Source of the DNA: an uncultured Eubacteriales bacterium
Lineage (GTDB): Bacteria; Bacillota; Clostridia; Oscillospirales; Acutalibacteraceae
Length of the DNA: 30,733 bases
Assembly (NCBI GenBank): GCA_934647945.1
Contig: CAKUFK010000021.1
Span: forward strand, 1 to 30,733
Direction: 5' to 3'
How positions within the stretch are numbered: position 1 is the stretch's first letter; each line of letters starts with the position of its first letter. The position numbers and the translations under genes were made by a program. The notes beneath the pieces are model-generated. The model did no database searches. It saw nothing but the letters and a program-made list of their open reading frames with translations, and had not been told where the DNA came from. Of the stretch, positions 1 to 7,434 are shown in pieces.

Positions 1-53
1 CGTTTTTGCAGGGCGTGTTGGAGTTTGTCCGCGCATATAAAACGTTGTCCTAA
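1..53 (+). CDS. Possible C-terminal tail of a gene entering from the left
   Basis: Reading from base 3, the frame is open for 16 codons and ends at a TAA at 51-53, giving a tail ending in EFVRAYKTLS. The stretch before the stop is free of the hairpins that begin at base 81, which fits a gene end followed by intergenic sequence. Seventeen open codons can easily occur by chance, so this is weak. No function can be assigned. Confidence 0.3.
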   Translation, partial: FLQGVLEFVRAYKTLS

Positions 54-80
54 TGAAAAGGGATATCCAATGCGCGGCCA

Positions 81-134
81 CGTCCTTTCTCCACGCGGAG
101 AAAGGACGCAAAGAGACGCCGGGGGCTTTGCCCC
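81..134. repeat. Two adjacent GC-rich hairpins
   Basis: The first hairpin has 12-bp perfect arms, CGTCCTTTCTCC at 81-92 and its complement at 97-108, with a 4-nt loop. A shorter one follows (GGGGC at 122-126, GCCCC at 130-134, loop TTT). Neither is followed by a T-run on the plus strand, so they are not typical intrinsic terminators. They lead directly into the repeat at 139-216, and together they look like one composite intergenic element. Confidence 0.6.
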
Positions 135-138
135 TGGT

Positions 139-216
139 CCCCCAGGTAATCGGCCGGTTTTCTCCCCATGAAAACCGGCGGTGGCGCGGCCGCCTGAACC
201 TACGCCATACAGAGAG
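139..216. repeat. Hairpin repeat element, copy A
   Basis: This 78-nt stretch matches a second stretch at 29745-29823: hand alignment gives about 55 identical columns of 79. Its core is a perfect 10-bp hairpin, GCCGGTTTTC at 153-162 paired with 170-179 around a 7-nt loop. The loop bases differ between the copies (CCCC here, TTTT there) while the stem is identical. A TGAACC box and an ACAGA box follow in both. It encodes no convincing protein. Confidence 0.6.
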
Positions 217-251
217 GGGGCCCCCGGGAGTCTGGGGGGCATCATTTTATA

Positions 252-333
252 GATTTATGACCGACAAAAATTGCGGGATTGCAGCCCTTACCCAATTTGC
301 CGCTGGTTCTTGGATTTTTGTCGGTCATAAATC
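252..333. repeat. 20-bp perfect inverted repeat around a 42-nt centre
   Basis: The left arm at 252-271 (GATTTATGACCGACAAAAAT) is the exact reverse complement of 314-333. The 42 bases between could form further short pairings. The layout fits either the terminal repeats of a small non-autonomous element of about 82 bp or one long RNA hairpin. No transposase is nearby, and I could not see a target-site duplication. Confidence 0.6.
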
Positions 334-429
334 CATGCCATCCTCCTCGACGGCACATAGGGTAACGGCAGGTACGCCCACATGGACGCCACATCTCAGC
401 CTGCCATTCGGATTTCCTTGCTTTTTCAT

Positions 430-600
430 ACGTTTAGCATAATAACTGTTCATAATTGTTAATTTTTTAGTAGATTAGTGCCATTATAAATTATAGCCAC
501 TTTTTATGCAATGTTTGAATTGTCTTTTTTACATATCCAAATTTGTCACATTTTGGTTTTTTATGTTCCTATTCAGTGACGCTGGTAAAACAAGCAGGCT
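430..600. other. AT-rich gene-free stretch
   Basis: From about 430 to 600 the composition shifts sharply to AT-rich with runs of T, unlike the GC-rich surroundings. I see no credible gene: open frames here lack a ribosome binding site and family features. It lies downstream of the terminator of the leftward lipoprotein gene, so it does not serve that gene. It may be a remnant of foreign DNA or a promoter region for something outside the window. Confidence 0.4.
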
Positions 601-651
601 TTCTTCAGCCGCCGTAAATACAGAGCAGTTTCCCTTTTATGATAAAACAAA

Positions 652-683
652 AGCCCGGGGAAAGCGATGCTTTCTCCCGGGCT
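652..683 (-). terminator. Rho-independent terminator for the leftward lipoprotein gene
   Basis: Reading the minus strand, AGCCCGGGAGAAAGC pairs with GCTTTCCCCGGGCT around a 3-nt loop, with one bulged base, and is followed by a T-rich tail (TTTGTTTT). It begins about 65 nt after the stop codon at 748. Confidence 0.85.
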
Positions 684-747
684 CTCGAGCTTTATACCGT
701 GTTTTTCAGGAACCGGATCCATCCGTTTGGGGGAGGCTGCTCCCGTC

Positions 748-2691
748 TCAGCCGAGACCCGCGATATGGGAAGGCTTGAGCGTGACAAGCAGATAAGTAT
801 CGAACGCCTCGCTCTGGGCCGTGACCACGCCCTTGTCGTCCCGGCTCCATTCGATGCCGACAGCGGGCGTTTCCAAATAGGGGCACTCCGCTCGGACATA
901 GCCGATTTCGTAGCCCTCCGGCGGTGTAAATGTGAAGGAGACGCCCGTATTTTCCCGTCCCTCCGGATTGCCCCGCCGGATGATATGCAGATAGAGATCG
1001 GAGCCGTTCTGCCGCACCGTCGCGGATAGGTCCTCCATCGGGGAGGTGAAACGGAACTGGGTATAGGCACCCGCGCCGGTGAGTGCATCGGTATACGCCT
1101 CGGGCAGCGTCAGGCGCGCCTCGCTCATCGCCCCCGTGAAGTTGGCCACATACGAGACCTTCGCATCCGGCAGATCGCCGAGCAGCCCCTTGATGAACTC
1201 GCCCGCCTTGCCGCCGGTCACCACCAAACGGCCGCCCCGCTGGGCGAAGGCGCGGACCGGCTCCTTCCAGGTGTCCTCTTCAAAATAGGCATATTCCGGT
1301 ACCACCAGCACATCGTACTGGGAAAGGCGGTCCAGCACTCCCTCCCGCTCGAGCGCCACAAAATCCGACGGCACCCCGGCCTTGACCAGCGCCGAGGCCG
1401 CCTGGCGCGAGATATTTTCCCTATACTCGGCATACCCTTTCTCCAACGCCGGGCTGAACCAGCTGAACAGTTCACTTTCCCAGGAATACAGTATGCCTGT
1501 CTTGGCGATGGAGCGGGACCCCGCGTAAACCGGCTTCCGGGCGCTGACGAAATCAAAGAAGCCAGCGGCGGTATTCTCGGCATCCGGCTGGTGCATCAGG
1601 CCACCGGTCACGGCGTAAAATTCCGCCAGATTGACCTTATAGCGGAAGGAAGGGGTGTACTGGCTTGCGGCGTTGTAATACGCATAGAGCCGCTCCGCCC
1701 CCAGTGCTTCGGCCAGCTGCGGCAGGTAGAGCGCCGACTCCTGGCCGCAGTCCAGACCCCAGAATTCGGTGGTGGGCGGGTCGAGGCCGCCGAGCAGGAG
1801 CTGATAAGGGGCGTCGTAATTGTTCAGGTTGTGGTTCTGCAGCAGGGAAAACGCCGGATTCACGGCCTTTGCCGCGGCGGCGGTCTCCTTCATGAAGTCC
1901 GCGAAGGATTCCATCCGGAATTTGTAATAGGCGACCGACACCGGATCCGGAAACTCGAATGTGACCGGCATGGGCTTCGGTTCACCCAGCTTTTCCCGGC
2001 TGTAGTCTTTCCAGAGCTTCTCACACTCGCTGCAGTGGCAGAAATACCCGCCCGCCATATACGGATAAAAATCGTACATCAAGCTGGAAAAACCCGCCTC
2101 CGCGGTGAGCTTATTGATTTCGGACAGCAGCCCTCGCCATTTCGGCTTGTTGATGCAGGCGACGTAACAGCCCTCCGGATCCCAGGCCTTGGTGAAGACA
2201 TAGTTGCCGTCGGCCTGCTTGACCGCCAGATCCTCGAGCGTGTAGCCATAGGCTTCCTGCATCAGCTTGTCGTCGAACTGGACGGTGTCGGTATACCCCA
2301 TCACCCGGATGCCCAGCTCATTGCTCAGGGCGATGTCCTCGGCGGCGTGCTCCATCGTGCGCTGATACATCTCCGCCGTCGGCAGCCAGAATCCGGCGAG
2401 GGTTTTGCCGTCCGCGTCCATCGGGCGGTAGTAGACCGACACCAGGTTCACCTTTGCCTCGGCCAGGGGACGGGTATCCCACAGGCTGTTGGTGCCGTCT
2501 GTCCGCTGCGGGCCGCCCGACCATTGCAGGGCCGGAAGGACCAGCTCCTGCTCCGTGTAGGGAATCAGAAGATCGGGCTCGGTGGACAAATCGGGAGCAG
2601 AAGACGAGGGAGCCGGCGCCGGTTTGCCGGCACAGGCAGTGCACAGGGCGATTGCCGCGGCGATGGCGGCGATAGACAGGCGCTTTTTCAT
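748..2691 (-). CDS. Secreted lipoprotein, putative glycosidase (GH42/GHL6-like)
   Basis: A 647-residue exported protein. Residues 1-20 form a signal peptide (MKKR, hydrophobic core) ending in a lipobox-like CTAC, so the mature protein is probably anchored to the outer face of the membrane by Cys20. A Ser/Pro/Ala-rich linker follows. The central part resembles uncharacterised TIM-barrel glycosidases related to GH42: a YDFYPY motif, then a closely spaced FCHCSEC cysteine cluster that could bind a metal, as in GHL6-type enzymes. The C-terminal third (VVPEYAYFEE, GGRLVVTGG) resembles the beta-galactosidase trimerisation domain, and the end looks like a beta-sandwich. AAGGAGG lies 6 nt before the ATG. 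It sits behind a Gfo/Idh/MocA oxidoreductase, which suggests processing of an oligosaccharide whose sugar is then oxidised. Exact substrate and catalytic acids cannot be named. Confidence 0.7.
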   Translation of the reverse strand: MKKRLSIAAIAAAIALCTACAGKPAPAPSSSAPDLSTEPDLLIPYTEQELVLPALQWSGGPQRTDGTNSLWDTRPLAEAKVNLVSVYYRPMDADGKTLAGFWLPTAEMYQRTMEHAAEDIALSNELGIRVMGYTDTVQFDDKLMQEAYGYTLEDLAVKQADGNYVFTKAWDPEGCYVACINKPKWRGLLSEINKLTAEAGFSSLMYDFYPYMAGGYFCHCSECEKLWKDYSREKLGEPKPMPVTFEFPDPVSVAYYKFRMESFADFMKETAAAAKAVNPAFSLLQNHNLNNYDAPYQLLLGGLDPPTTEFWGLDCGQESALYLPQLAEALGAERLYAYYNAASQYTPSFRYKVNLAEFYAVTGGLMHQPDAENTAAGFFDFVSARKPVYAGSRSIAKTGILYSWESELFSWFSPALEKGYAEYRENISRQAASALVKAGVPSDFVALEREGVLDRLSQYDVLVVPEYAYFEEDTWKEPVRAFAQRGGRLVVTGGKAGEFIKGLLGDLPDAKVSYVANFTGAMSEARLTLPEAYTDALTGAGAYTQFRFTSPMEDLSATVRQNGSDLYLHIIRRGNPEGRENTGVSFTFTPPEGYEIGYVRAECPYLETPAVGIEWSRDDKGVVTAQSEAFDTYLLVTLKPSHIAGLG

Positions 2692-2736
2692 GGGCAGCCT
2701 CCTTCATCGTCGGGGTGGATCGTTCGAACGAAAGAA

Positions 2737-2768
2737 GGGCGGCCGCGAAATTTTTTCGGCAGCCGCCC
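2737..2768 (-). terminator. Terminator-like hairpin between oxidoreductase and lipoprotein genes
   Basis: On the minus strand a hairpin of about 13 pairs (GGGCGGCTGCCGAAA against TTTCGCGGCCGCCC, one bulge) is followed by TTCTTTCGTT. It lies just after the oxidoreductase stop and only 45 nt before the lipoprotein ATG, leaving no clear room for a promoter after it. It may reduce rather than stop transcription into the lipoprotein gene. Confidence 0.55.
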
Positions 2769-2779
2769 GGCTTGGCGTA

Positions 2780-4048
2780 TTATTCCGCGTTTTTCCCCTG
2801 GCGGTGCAGCTCCGCGACCCGCTCGTATACCTCGTCCGGAATATGGGGATCCGGATAAGAGGAAACCGGCAGGAGCTGGTCGCCCGCGATTTCGGGATTG
2901 GTGCAGGCGTTGTCGTTCCGGTAGGCGTCCCGCTCCTCCTTATTGCGCAGGTTCGGGACCTTGACCGGCGCGTTGCCGTTCAGGATGGAGCGGTACGCCA
3001 GGATTCCGCAGATCCCCATATCCACCGCCTGGTAAACGTCGACGCTGTAGGTGTCGCCGTCGGGGCGGCCAAGAATCTTCTCAAGGAAGAAATGGGTGGA
3101 ATAGAAATCGCTGCCGCCGTGGCCATAGACACCGATTTTTTCCAGCAGCTCAGGAGCGATGAAGGGCTTGGTTTCATATTTCTCCCAGTCGCCGATGCAG
3201 AGCTTTTCGCCCTCCCGATAGACGTTGAGGCGTCCCCCGTCGAAGCGGTCGCTCTCCATCATGCCCTTCATGCCGTAGACCTCGTAGTTGATGCTGCCCG
3301 GCTCACGCTTGAGGCCGCCGTGGATGCTTTTGCAGATGGCGCCGTTGTCCAGAGTGACGGCGATCATGCAGCCGCCCGCCATGCCGCCGATGCCGCCGAG
3401 CGCGATCATATCGGGATGGGGCATGGTTTCAAAGCCGACTACCTGAACCGGCCGGCGGCCGGTGATGGTGAGCATCGGGCCGATGCTGTGGGTACAGTAA
3501 AACGCCGGATGCATCCGGTTGCGCCAGTGGTTGCGCTCGCCGTAGGTGATCCCGGGCCAGATGGAGGAACAGTCGTGGACATACTCGCCCTCGGCATACA
3601 TCACCTCGCCGATATCCCCGTTCCGATAACGGCGCCACATTTCAAACGTATGGGCCATATAGCAGTAGTTTTCCGCATAAGCATACACGCACCCGCTTTC
3701 CTCGACCGCCTCGATGAGCTCCACCGCCTGGGCCATGGTCTCGCAGGGCAGCACCTCGCTGAGGACATGCCGGCCCGAACGCAGGAGCCGGATAGCGTAG
3801 GGCGCGTGTTCATTGGCGTAGTTGGCCAGCACCACCGCGTCCATATCGTGCTTGAAAAAGTCCTCGAAGTTATTGTAACAGGCAACGGTCTGGCCATGCT
3901 TCTCCGCCTCGTTCTTGACGTTGTCCAAAATCCACTGGACCTTGTCGCAGACGGCAACCAGCTCGGCGTCCGGATGCCCCATCAGGACGGTGATCATCGT
4001 CATCCCCCGATAGCCGCCGAATACGCCGATCTTCAATTTTCCACTCAT
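2780..4048 (-). CDS. Gfo/Idh/MocA-family oxidoreductase
   Basis: A 422-residue NAD(P)-dependent dehydrogenase-type protein. The N-terminus (LKIGVFGGYRGMTMI) is a Rossmann dinucleotide-binding motif, and AELVAVCDK is the usual second strand ending in an acidic residue. The C-terminal two thirds is the alpha/beta domain of the family. At the position where most members have EKP, this protein reads SEVLPCE (E98-V-L-P), so the usual lysine is missing; the activity may therefore be unusual. The family oxidises sugars, inositols or amino sugars; the substrate here is unknown. The start is supported by AGGGAGGA upstream of the ATG. It is the first gene of a leftward unit with the lipoprotein glycosidase and diverges from a cupin/oxidoreductase pair, which points to a carbohydrate locus. 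Confidence 0.85.
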   Translation of the reverse strand: MSGKLKIGVFGGYRGMTMITVLMGHPDAELVAVCDKVQWILDNVKNEAEKHGQTVACYNNFEDFFKHDMDAVVLANYANEHAPYAIRLLRSGRHVLSEVLPCETMAQAVELIEAVEESGCVYAYAENYCYMAHTFEMWRRYRNGDIGEVMYAEGEYVHDCSSIWPGITYGERNHWRNRMHPAFYCTHSIGPMLTITGRRPVQVVGFETMPHPDMIALGGIGGMAGGCMIAVTLDNGAICKSIHGGLKREPGSINYEVYGMKGMMESDRFDGGRLNVYREGEKLCIGDWEKYETKPFIAPELLEKIGVYGHGGSDFYSTHFFLEKILGRPDGDTYSVDVYQAVDMGICGILAYRSILNGNAPVKVPNLRNKEERDAYRNDNACTNPEIAGDQLLPVSSYPDPHIPDEVYERVAELHRQGKNAE

Positions 4049-4083
4049 GTGCGGTTCCTCCCTGTACGTCCGTATTTGATTTC

Positions 4084-4112
4084 ATTATACCGGTCTTTTT
4101 CGTTTCCGCTCA
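4084..4112 (-). promoter_or_regulatory. Candidate promoter of the leftward oxidoreductase gene
   Basis: The minus strand shows a perfect TATAAT at 4089-4084, about 36 nt before the ATG. The -35 region 17 nt further up (4112-4107, TGAGCG) is poor, which fits an activator-dependent promoter. Confidence 0.45.
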
Positions 4113-4121
4113 TGTACAGAA

Positions 4122-4136
4122 TAACCAGATTGGTTA
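4122..4136. promoter_or_regulatory. Small inverted repeat, possible activator site
   Basis: TAACCA-GAT-TGGTTA is a perfect 6+3+6 inverted repeat just upstream of the weak -35 of the leftward oxidoreductase gene, a position where transcription activators often bind. The regulator is unknown. Confidence 0.4.
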
Positions 4137-4183
4137 ATCCAAGTTTGTGAAAAAAGCGATATGGAAAAGGTTGGGGCCTCCCC

Positions 4184-4212
4184 TTGTGCTTTATACGGCA
4201 ATAGCCTATAAT
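4184..4212 (+). promoter_or_regulatory. Sigma-A promoter of the cupin/oxidoreductase operon
   Basis: TTGTGC at 4184-4189 and a perfect TATAAT at 4207-4212 are 17 nt apart. The expected transcription start near 4219 falls inside the palindrome at 4214-4239, and the cupin ATG follows about 50 nt later. Confidence 0.8.
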
Positions 4213-4213
4213 A

Positions 4214-4239
4214 ACATTGTGACATCCATGTCACAATGT
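4214..4239. promoter_or_regulatory. 26-bp palindromic operator over the transcription start
   Basis: A perfect inverted repeat with 12-nt arms (ACATTGTGACAT and its complement) around a CC centre begins 1 nt after the -10 box. This placement is typical of a repressor site. The sequence does not let me name the repressor family, and no repressor gene is adjacent. Confidence 0.75.
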
Positions 4240-4271
4240 AGAAAAGGGTCACTTTTTAAGGAGGATGCGTC

Positions 4272-4661
4272 ATGTCGGTTATCGTCTTGAAAAAGGCCTC
4301 TGTCCGGGTGGAGGAATTTCCCTGGGGGAGGCTGGAATGGCATGCGGGCGGAGCCCTGCAAAACAGCGGCACGCTCACACTCGGCCGCTGTATCCTGAAG
4401 CCCGGCTGCGGCAACACGCCCCATATCCATCCCAACTGCTGCGAAATCCTGCGTGTCGAGAGCGGCCGCATCGCCCACCGATACGGCGGCCGGAGCGTCG
4501 ACATGGAGCCGGGCGACACCATCACCATTCCCGCCGGGGTGTATCACGGCGCCGTCAACCTCGGAGAGGGGGAGGCGGTAATGACCATCGTCTTCGACAC
4601 CCCCGACCGACAGACTGACTTTTCCGTTTTGGAACCCGGCGAGGAGGGTGACCATGGATAA
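4272..4661 (+). CDS. Small cupin-domain protein
   Basis: A 129-residue single-domain cupin. Cupin motif 1 is present as G-NTP-HIH-PNCCE-ILRVESG and motif 2 as GDTITIPAGVYHGAVN, so the metal-binding residues His, His, Glu and His are all there. Such proteins may be sugar isomerases, epimerases or simple sensors; the reaction here is not known. The start has AAGGAGG 9 nt upstream. The gene overlaps the following oxidoreductase by 8 nt, implying translational coupling and a shared pathway. Expression is probably controlled by the operator at 4214-4239. Confidence 0.85.
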   Translation: MSVIVLKKASVRVEEFPWGRLEWHAGGALQNSGTLTLGRCILKPGCGNTPHIHPNCCEILRVESGRIAHRYGGRSVDMEPGDTITIPAGVYHGAVNLGEGEAVMTIVFDTPDRQTDFSVLEPGEEGDHG

Positions 4662-5751
4662 AAAAATCAGCTTTACGGGCAAGCTTATCGACACCCCCAA
4701 AATCCGGGCCGGCTTCATCGGCTGCGGCTCCCACGCCTTTCGGAACATCTATCCGGCCCTGCAGTTCTGCGATGTCGACCTCGTCGCCGTCTGCGACCTC
4801 GACCTGCCAAAAGCGCAGGCATTCGCCAAACAATTTGGCGCAGGGAGCGCCTACGCCGACTACCATGAGATGCTCGAAAAGGAAACCCTCGACGCCGTGT
4901 TTGTCGTGGTCGGATACCGGAAGCGTCCCGCCTATCCCGCTATCGCCCTCGCCTGCCTGCAGGCCGGGGTAAACGTATGGATCGAGAAACCGCCGGCGGC
5001 GTCCTGCGCCGAGCTCGAGACCCTGCGGCGGGTTTCGGCCGAAACCGGGAAGCTGGTGGGGGTCGGCCTAAAAAAAATGTTCTTCCCCGCGAACGAAAAG
5101 GCGATGGAGCTGACGCGGCGCGCGGATTTCGGGCGGGTTTCCCTGGCAAGCATCCAGTACCCGCAATACGTCCCTACAAAAGAGGAATTCGATACCTATT
5201 TACATACCGAGGCCGACGTCCCGCCGGTCATGTGGTTCCTGGACCATCTCTGCCATCCGGCCTCCCTGATGGTCGCGCTCTTCGGCATGCCCCAGACCCT
5301 CTATTATGAACGCAGCGCCGAGGGGGCCGGCAGCGCGCTCTTCACCTATGCGGACGGCCCGGTGGTCAGCCTGCAGCTGACCCACGGCGCCTCCTCCAAC
5401 GGCGGGATGGAACGCACCCTTCTCGTATCCGACCGGGGCCGCCATATCGTGGTCGACAACAATGTCCGGGTCTCCTATCACCGCGGCCCCTCCCTCTCAT
5501 ACGGAGACGAACCGGACTTTTTCCGGGGCGGGACCGAAGAGGCCACGGCCGTTTGGGAACCCGAATTCTCCCTCGGGCAGCTGTATAACAAAGGGCTTTT
5601 CCTGCTGGGATACTACAATGAACTCCAGGAATTCGCCTCGGCGGTGCTCGGGCGGCGCCCCATGAAGAAGGGGACGCTGGAACAGGCCCTGCAGGTGACC
5701 CGGATTTTTGAGAAATTCGCGCAAGGCAGCGGCCAGCGCCTGACGTTCTGA
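4654..5751 (+). CDS. Gfo/Idh/MocA-family oxidoreductase
   Basis: A 365-residue dehydrogenase of the Gfo/Idh/MocA family. The nucleotide-binding loop appears as IRAGFIGCGSHAFRNI, followed by DVDLVAVCDLD. The canonical EKP motif is intact (WIEKPPA), unlike in the oxidoreductase at 2780. The C-terminal domain is of usual length. I chose the ATG at 4654 over a GTG at 4648 because GGAGG then lies 6 nt upstream. The start overlaps the cupin stop (ATGGATAA), so both are made from one message. Together they probably convert a sugar or cyclitol, with the cupin perhaps acting on the product; this pairing is inference. Confidence 0.88.
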   Translation: MDKKISFTGKLIDTPKIRAGFIGCGSHAFRNIYPALQFCDVDLVAVCDLDLPKAQAFAKQFGAGSAYADYHEMLEKETLDAVFVVVGYRKRPAYPAIALACLQAGVNVWIEKPPAASCAELETLRRVSAETGKLVGVGLKKMFFPANEKAMELTRRADFGRVSLASIQYPQYVPTKEEFDTYLHTEADVPPVMWFLDHLCHPASLMVALFGMPQTLYYERSAEGAGSALFTYADGPVVSLQLTHGASSNGGMERTLLVSDRGRHIVVDNNVRVSYHRGPSLSYGDEPDFFRGGTEEATAVWEPEFSLGQLYNKGLFLLGYYNELQEFASAVLGRRPMKKGTLEQALQVTRIFEKFAQGSGQRLTF

Positions 5752-5780
5752 CGTCTCTATGCGGCAACACTGCCATCCGG

Positions 5781-5810
5781 ACCGGCCCGGGAGCAGGCTC
5801 CCGGGCCGGT
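5781..5810 (+). terminator. Terminator after the cupin/oxidoreductase operon
   Basis: A 14-bp perfect stem (ACCGGCCCGGGAGC and complement) with a 2-nt loop lies 30 nt after the stop codon and is followed only by TTT, so the tail is short but the stem is very stable. Confidence 0.65.
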
Positions 5811-5900
5811 TTCCGCATTCGGTACGGATAAAGGTGTGGCTCCTGGATGCTCCGCCTGAAATGCCGCAAAACTGGCGAATGAAAATGAACAAACTCACCA

Positions 5901-5929
5901 TTGTAATTCGAGCGGAAAAGGTATATACT
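5901..5929 (+). promoter_or_regulatory. Promoter of the V-type ATPase operon
   Basis: TTGTAA at 5901-5906 and TATACT at 5924-5929 are 17 nt apart. The first ATPase gene starts about 90 nt later. No other strong promoter is evident before the end of the operon. Confidence 0.75.
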
Positions 5930-6021
5930 ATCTCCGTATTCGCGCTTTTTTATGGGGCTATGGCCGGGAGTGCCGTGGCCCTGAATTACGTTCTTTTATG
6001 CCGGCGGAAGGGGTGGCAATT

Positions 6022-6333
6022 ATGGAAGAGATGATCAAACGCATCATCGATATGGATAAAAAGGCCCGGGAAATCACCGACGCCGCGCAGCAGGAAAAAA
6101 TCGACTGCGAAAAAGAAATCGCGCAGAAAGCCGCGCAGCTGCGCAGCGATTACCTGGAACGGGCACGCCGGCGCATCCAGGTCAACGCTGAAACCGAGCG
6201 CACCCTCGCCGAACAGGAATGGCGCCGGCAAAAGGCCAAATACGACAAGCAGCGGGAGGACTTGGAAGCCTCCTACGGCGCCCATCACGAGGAATGGGTC
6301 AAGCAGATCGTCGCAAACGTCCTCTCCGATTGA
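6022..6333 (+). CDS. ntpF: V-type ATPase peripheral-stalk subunit (G/H type)
   Basis: A 103-residue, highly charged, almost wholly helical protein rich in Glu, Gln, Arg and Ala, with heptad-like spacing (AREITDAAQQEKIDCEKEI). This fits the G/H stalk subunit, which pairs with subunit E as a coiled coil to hold the catalytic head still. I chose ATG 6022 over ATG 5998 because GGAAGGGG lies 8 nt before it. It is the first gene of the ATPase operon, where this subunit is usually encoded. The call relies on composition and position, since the family is weakly conserved. Confidence 0.75.
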   Translation: MEEMIKRIIDMDKKAREITDAAQQEKIDCEKEIAQKAAQLRSDYLERARRRIQVNAETERTLAEQEWRRQKAKYDKQREDLEASYGAHHEEWVKQIVANVLSD

Positions 6334-6375
6334 CCGCCTCCCGCCGAACCGATATAGAAAGGACATGGTGCCGGG

Positions 6376-7422
6376 ATGCCCGCCTCTCCGTATTCCTCCA
6401 ACGTCATCCTCGCCAAGGCCCGCGCCATGTATGGCCGCTGCCTGACCGCGCAGGATTTCCACAATCTTCTCGCCTGCCACAGCGTCAGCGAGATCGCCTC
6501 CTATCTGAAAAACCGCACCGCCTACGCAGGTGTGCTCGCGGACATCAACGAATCCACCATCCACCGCGGGCATTTGGAATCCCTGCTCAGGCGAAAGCTG
6601 TGGAATGACTATGCCTCCCTCTCCCGTTATGACCGGACGGTGGGGATGCGGATGTCCGACTATCTCATCCAGCTGGCTGAAATCCAGCAGATCCTCGCCT
6701 GCCTGCGGCTGATGAGCGCCGGCCGGACCCAGGAATTCTTTTTCGCCATGCCGATGTTCCTAAACGGTCACACCCATCTCGACCTTGCCCGCATGGCGCA
6801 CTCGAAAAATTACGCCGAGCTTCTCGACGCCCTGGGGAATACGCCGTACCGCGCGATCCTGGAACGCTTTCCGCCGGAAGAGGGGCGCATCCCCTTCACG
6901 TCCATCGAAAACGCGCTGTACACCCGGCTGATGCATACCCTCCTGTCAATTGTAAACGATACGAAGGGGGATCTGCACAAAGAACTGCTCCGCCTGTGCG
7001 GCTCCCAGATCGACGCCCAGAACGTCTCCCGCATCCTGCGGTTAAAAACCTATTTCGGCGCCGATCCCGACACCATCCGTTCCCAGCTTCTTCCGTCCGG
7101 CGGCACCATCCCGCGAAAGATACTCGAACGGATGCTGCAGGCCTCCACGGCGGACGAGGTGCTCTCCCTGTTCTTCACCACCCCGGCGGGGCGGCAGCTT
7201 CCTGAAGCACACCGTGCCTTCGTCCACGATCTGTATCACCGTGTCCCCTATTTCAACGCACGGCACGACATGCATTTTTCCATCCATCCCATGGTGGTGC
7301 TGGTTTCCTATGTCCTCATCACCGAGGTGGAGCTCGATGACATCATCAACGTTATCGAGGGCATCCGCTACGGTCTGTCCCCAGAAGAAATTAAACCCAT
7401 GCTGGTCCTCGTCGAACATTAA
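6376..7422 (+). CDS. ntpC: V-type ATPase subunit C (central stalk cap, d type)
   Basis: A 348-residue all-helical protein of the AC39/subunit C family, which connects the rotor shaft (D and F) to the membrane c-ring. The N-terminal NVILAKARAMYGRCLTAQDFHNL is typical: members open with a residue stretch containing an ARxxxxR-like pattern and a hydrophobic LL motif, then three repeated helical bundles. Length matches the family. In many bacterial operons the gene lies after E; here it is between the stalk gene and subunit I. Confidence 0.88.
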   Translation: MPASPYSSNVILAKARAMYGRCLTAQDFHNLLACHSVSEIASYLKNRTAYAGVLADINESTIHRGHLESLLRRKLWNDYASLSRYDRTVGMRMSDYLIQLAEIQQILACLRLMSAGRTQEFFFAMPMFLNGHTHLDLARMAHSKNYAELLDALGNTPYRAILERFPPEEGRIPFTSIENALYTRLMHTLLSIVNDTKGDLHKELLRLCGSQIDAQNVSRILRLKTYFGADPDTIRSQLLPSGGTIPRKILERMLQASTADEVLSLFFTTPAGRQLPEAHRAFVHDLYHRVPYFNARHDMHFSIHPMVVLVSYVLITEVELDDIINVIEGIRYGLSPEEIKPMLVLVEH

Positions 7423-7434
7423 GGAGGTGATCCC

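Noticed and set aside
53..442. Open frame of 129 codons on the plus strand
   Set aside because: It runs through three hairpins and a long inverted repeat, lacks a ribosome binding site and resembles no protein family.
5759..6034. Open frame of 91 codons before the ATPase operon
   Set aside because: It spans a terminator and the operon promoter and has no start signal; it is intergenic.
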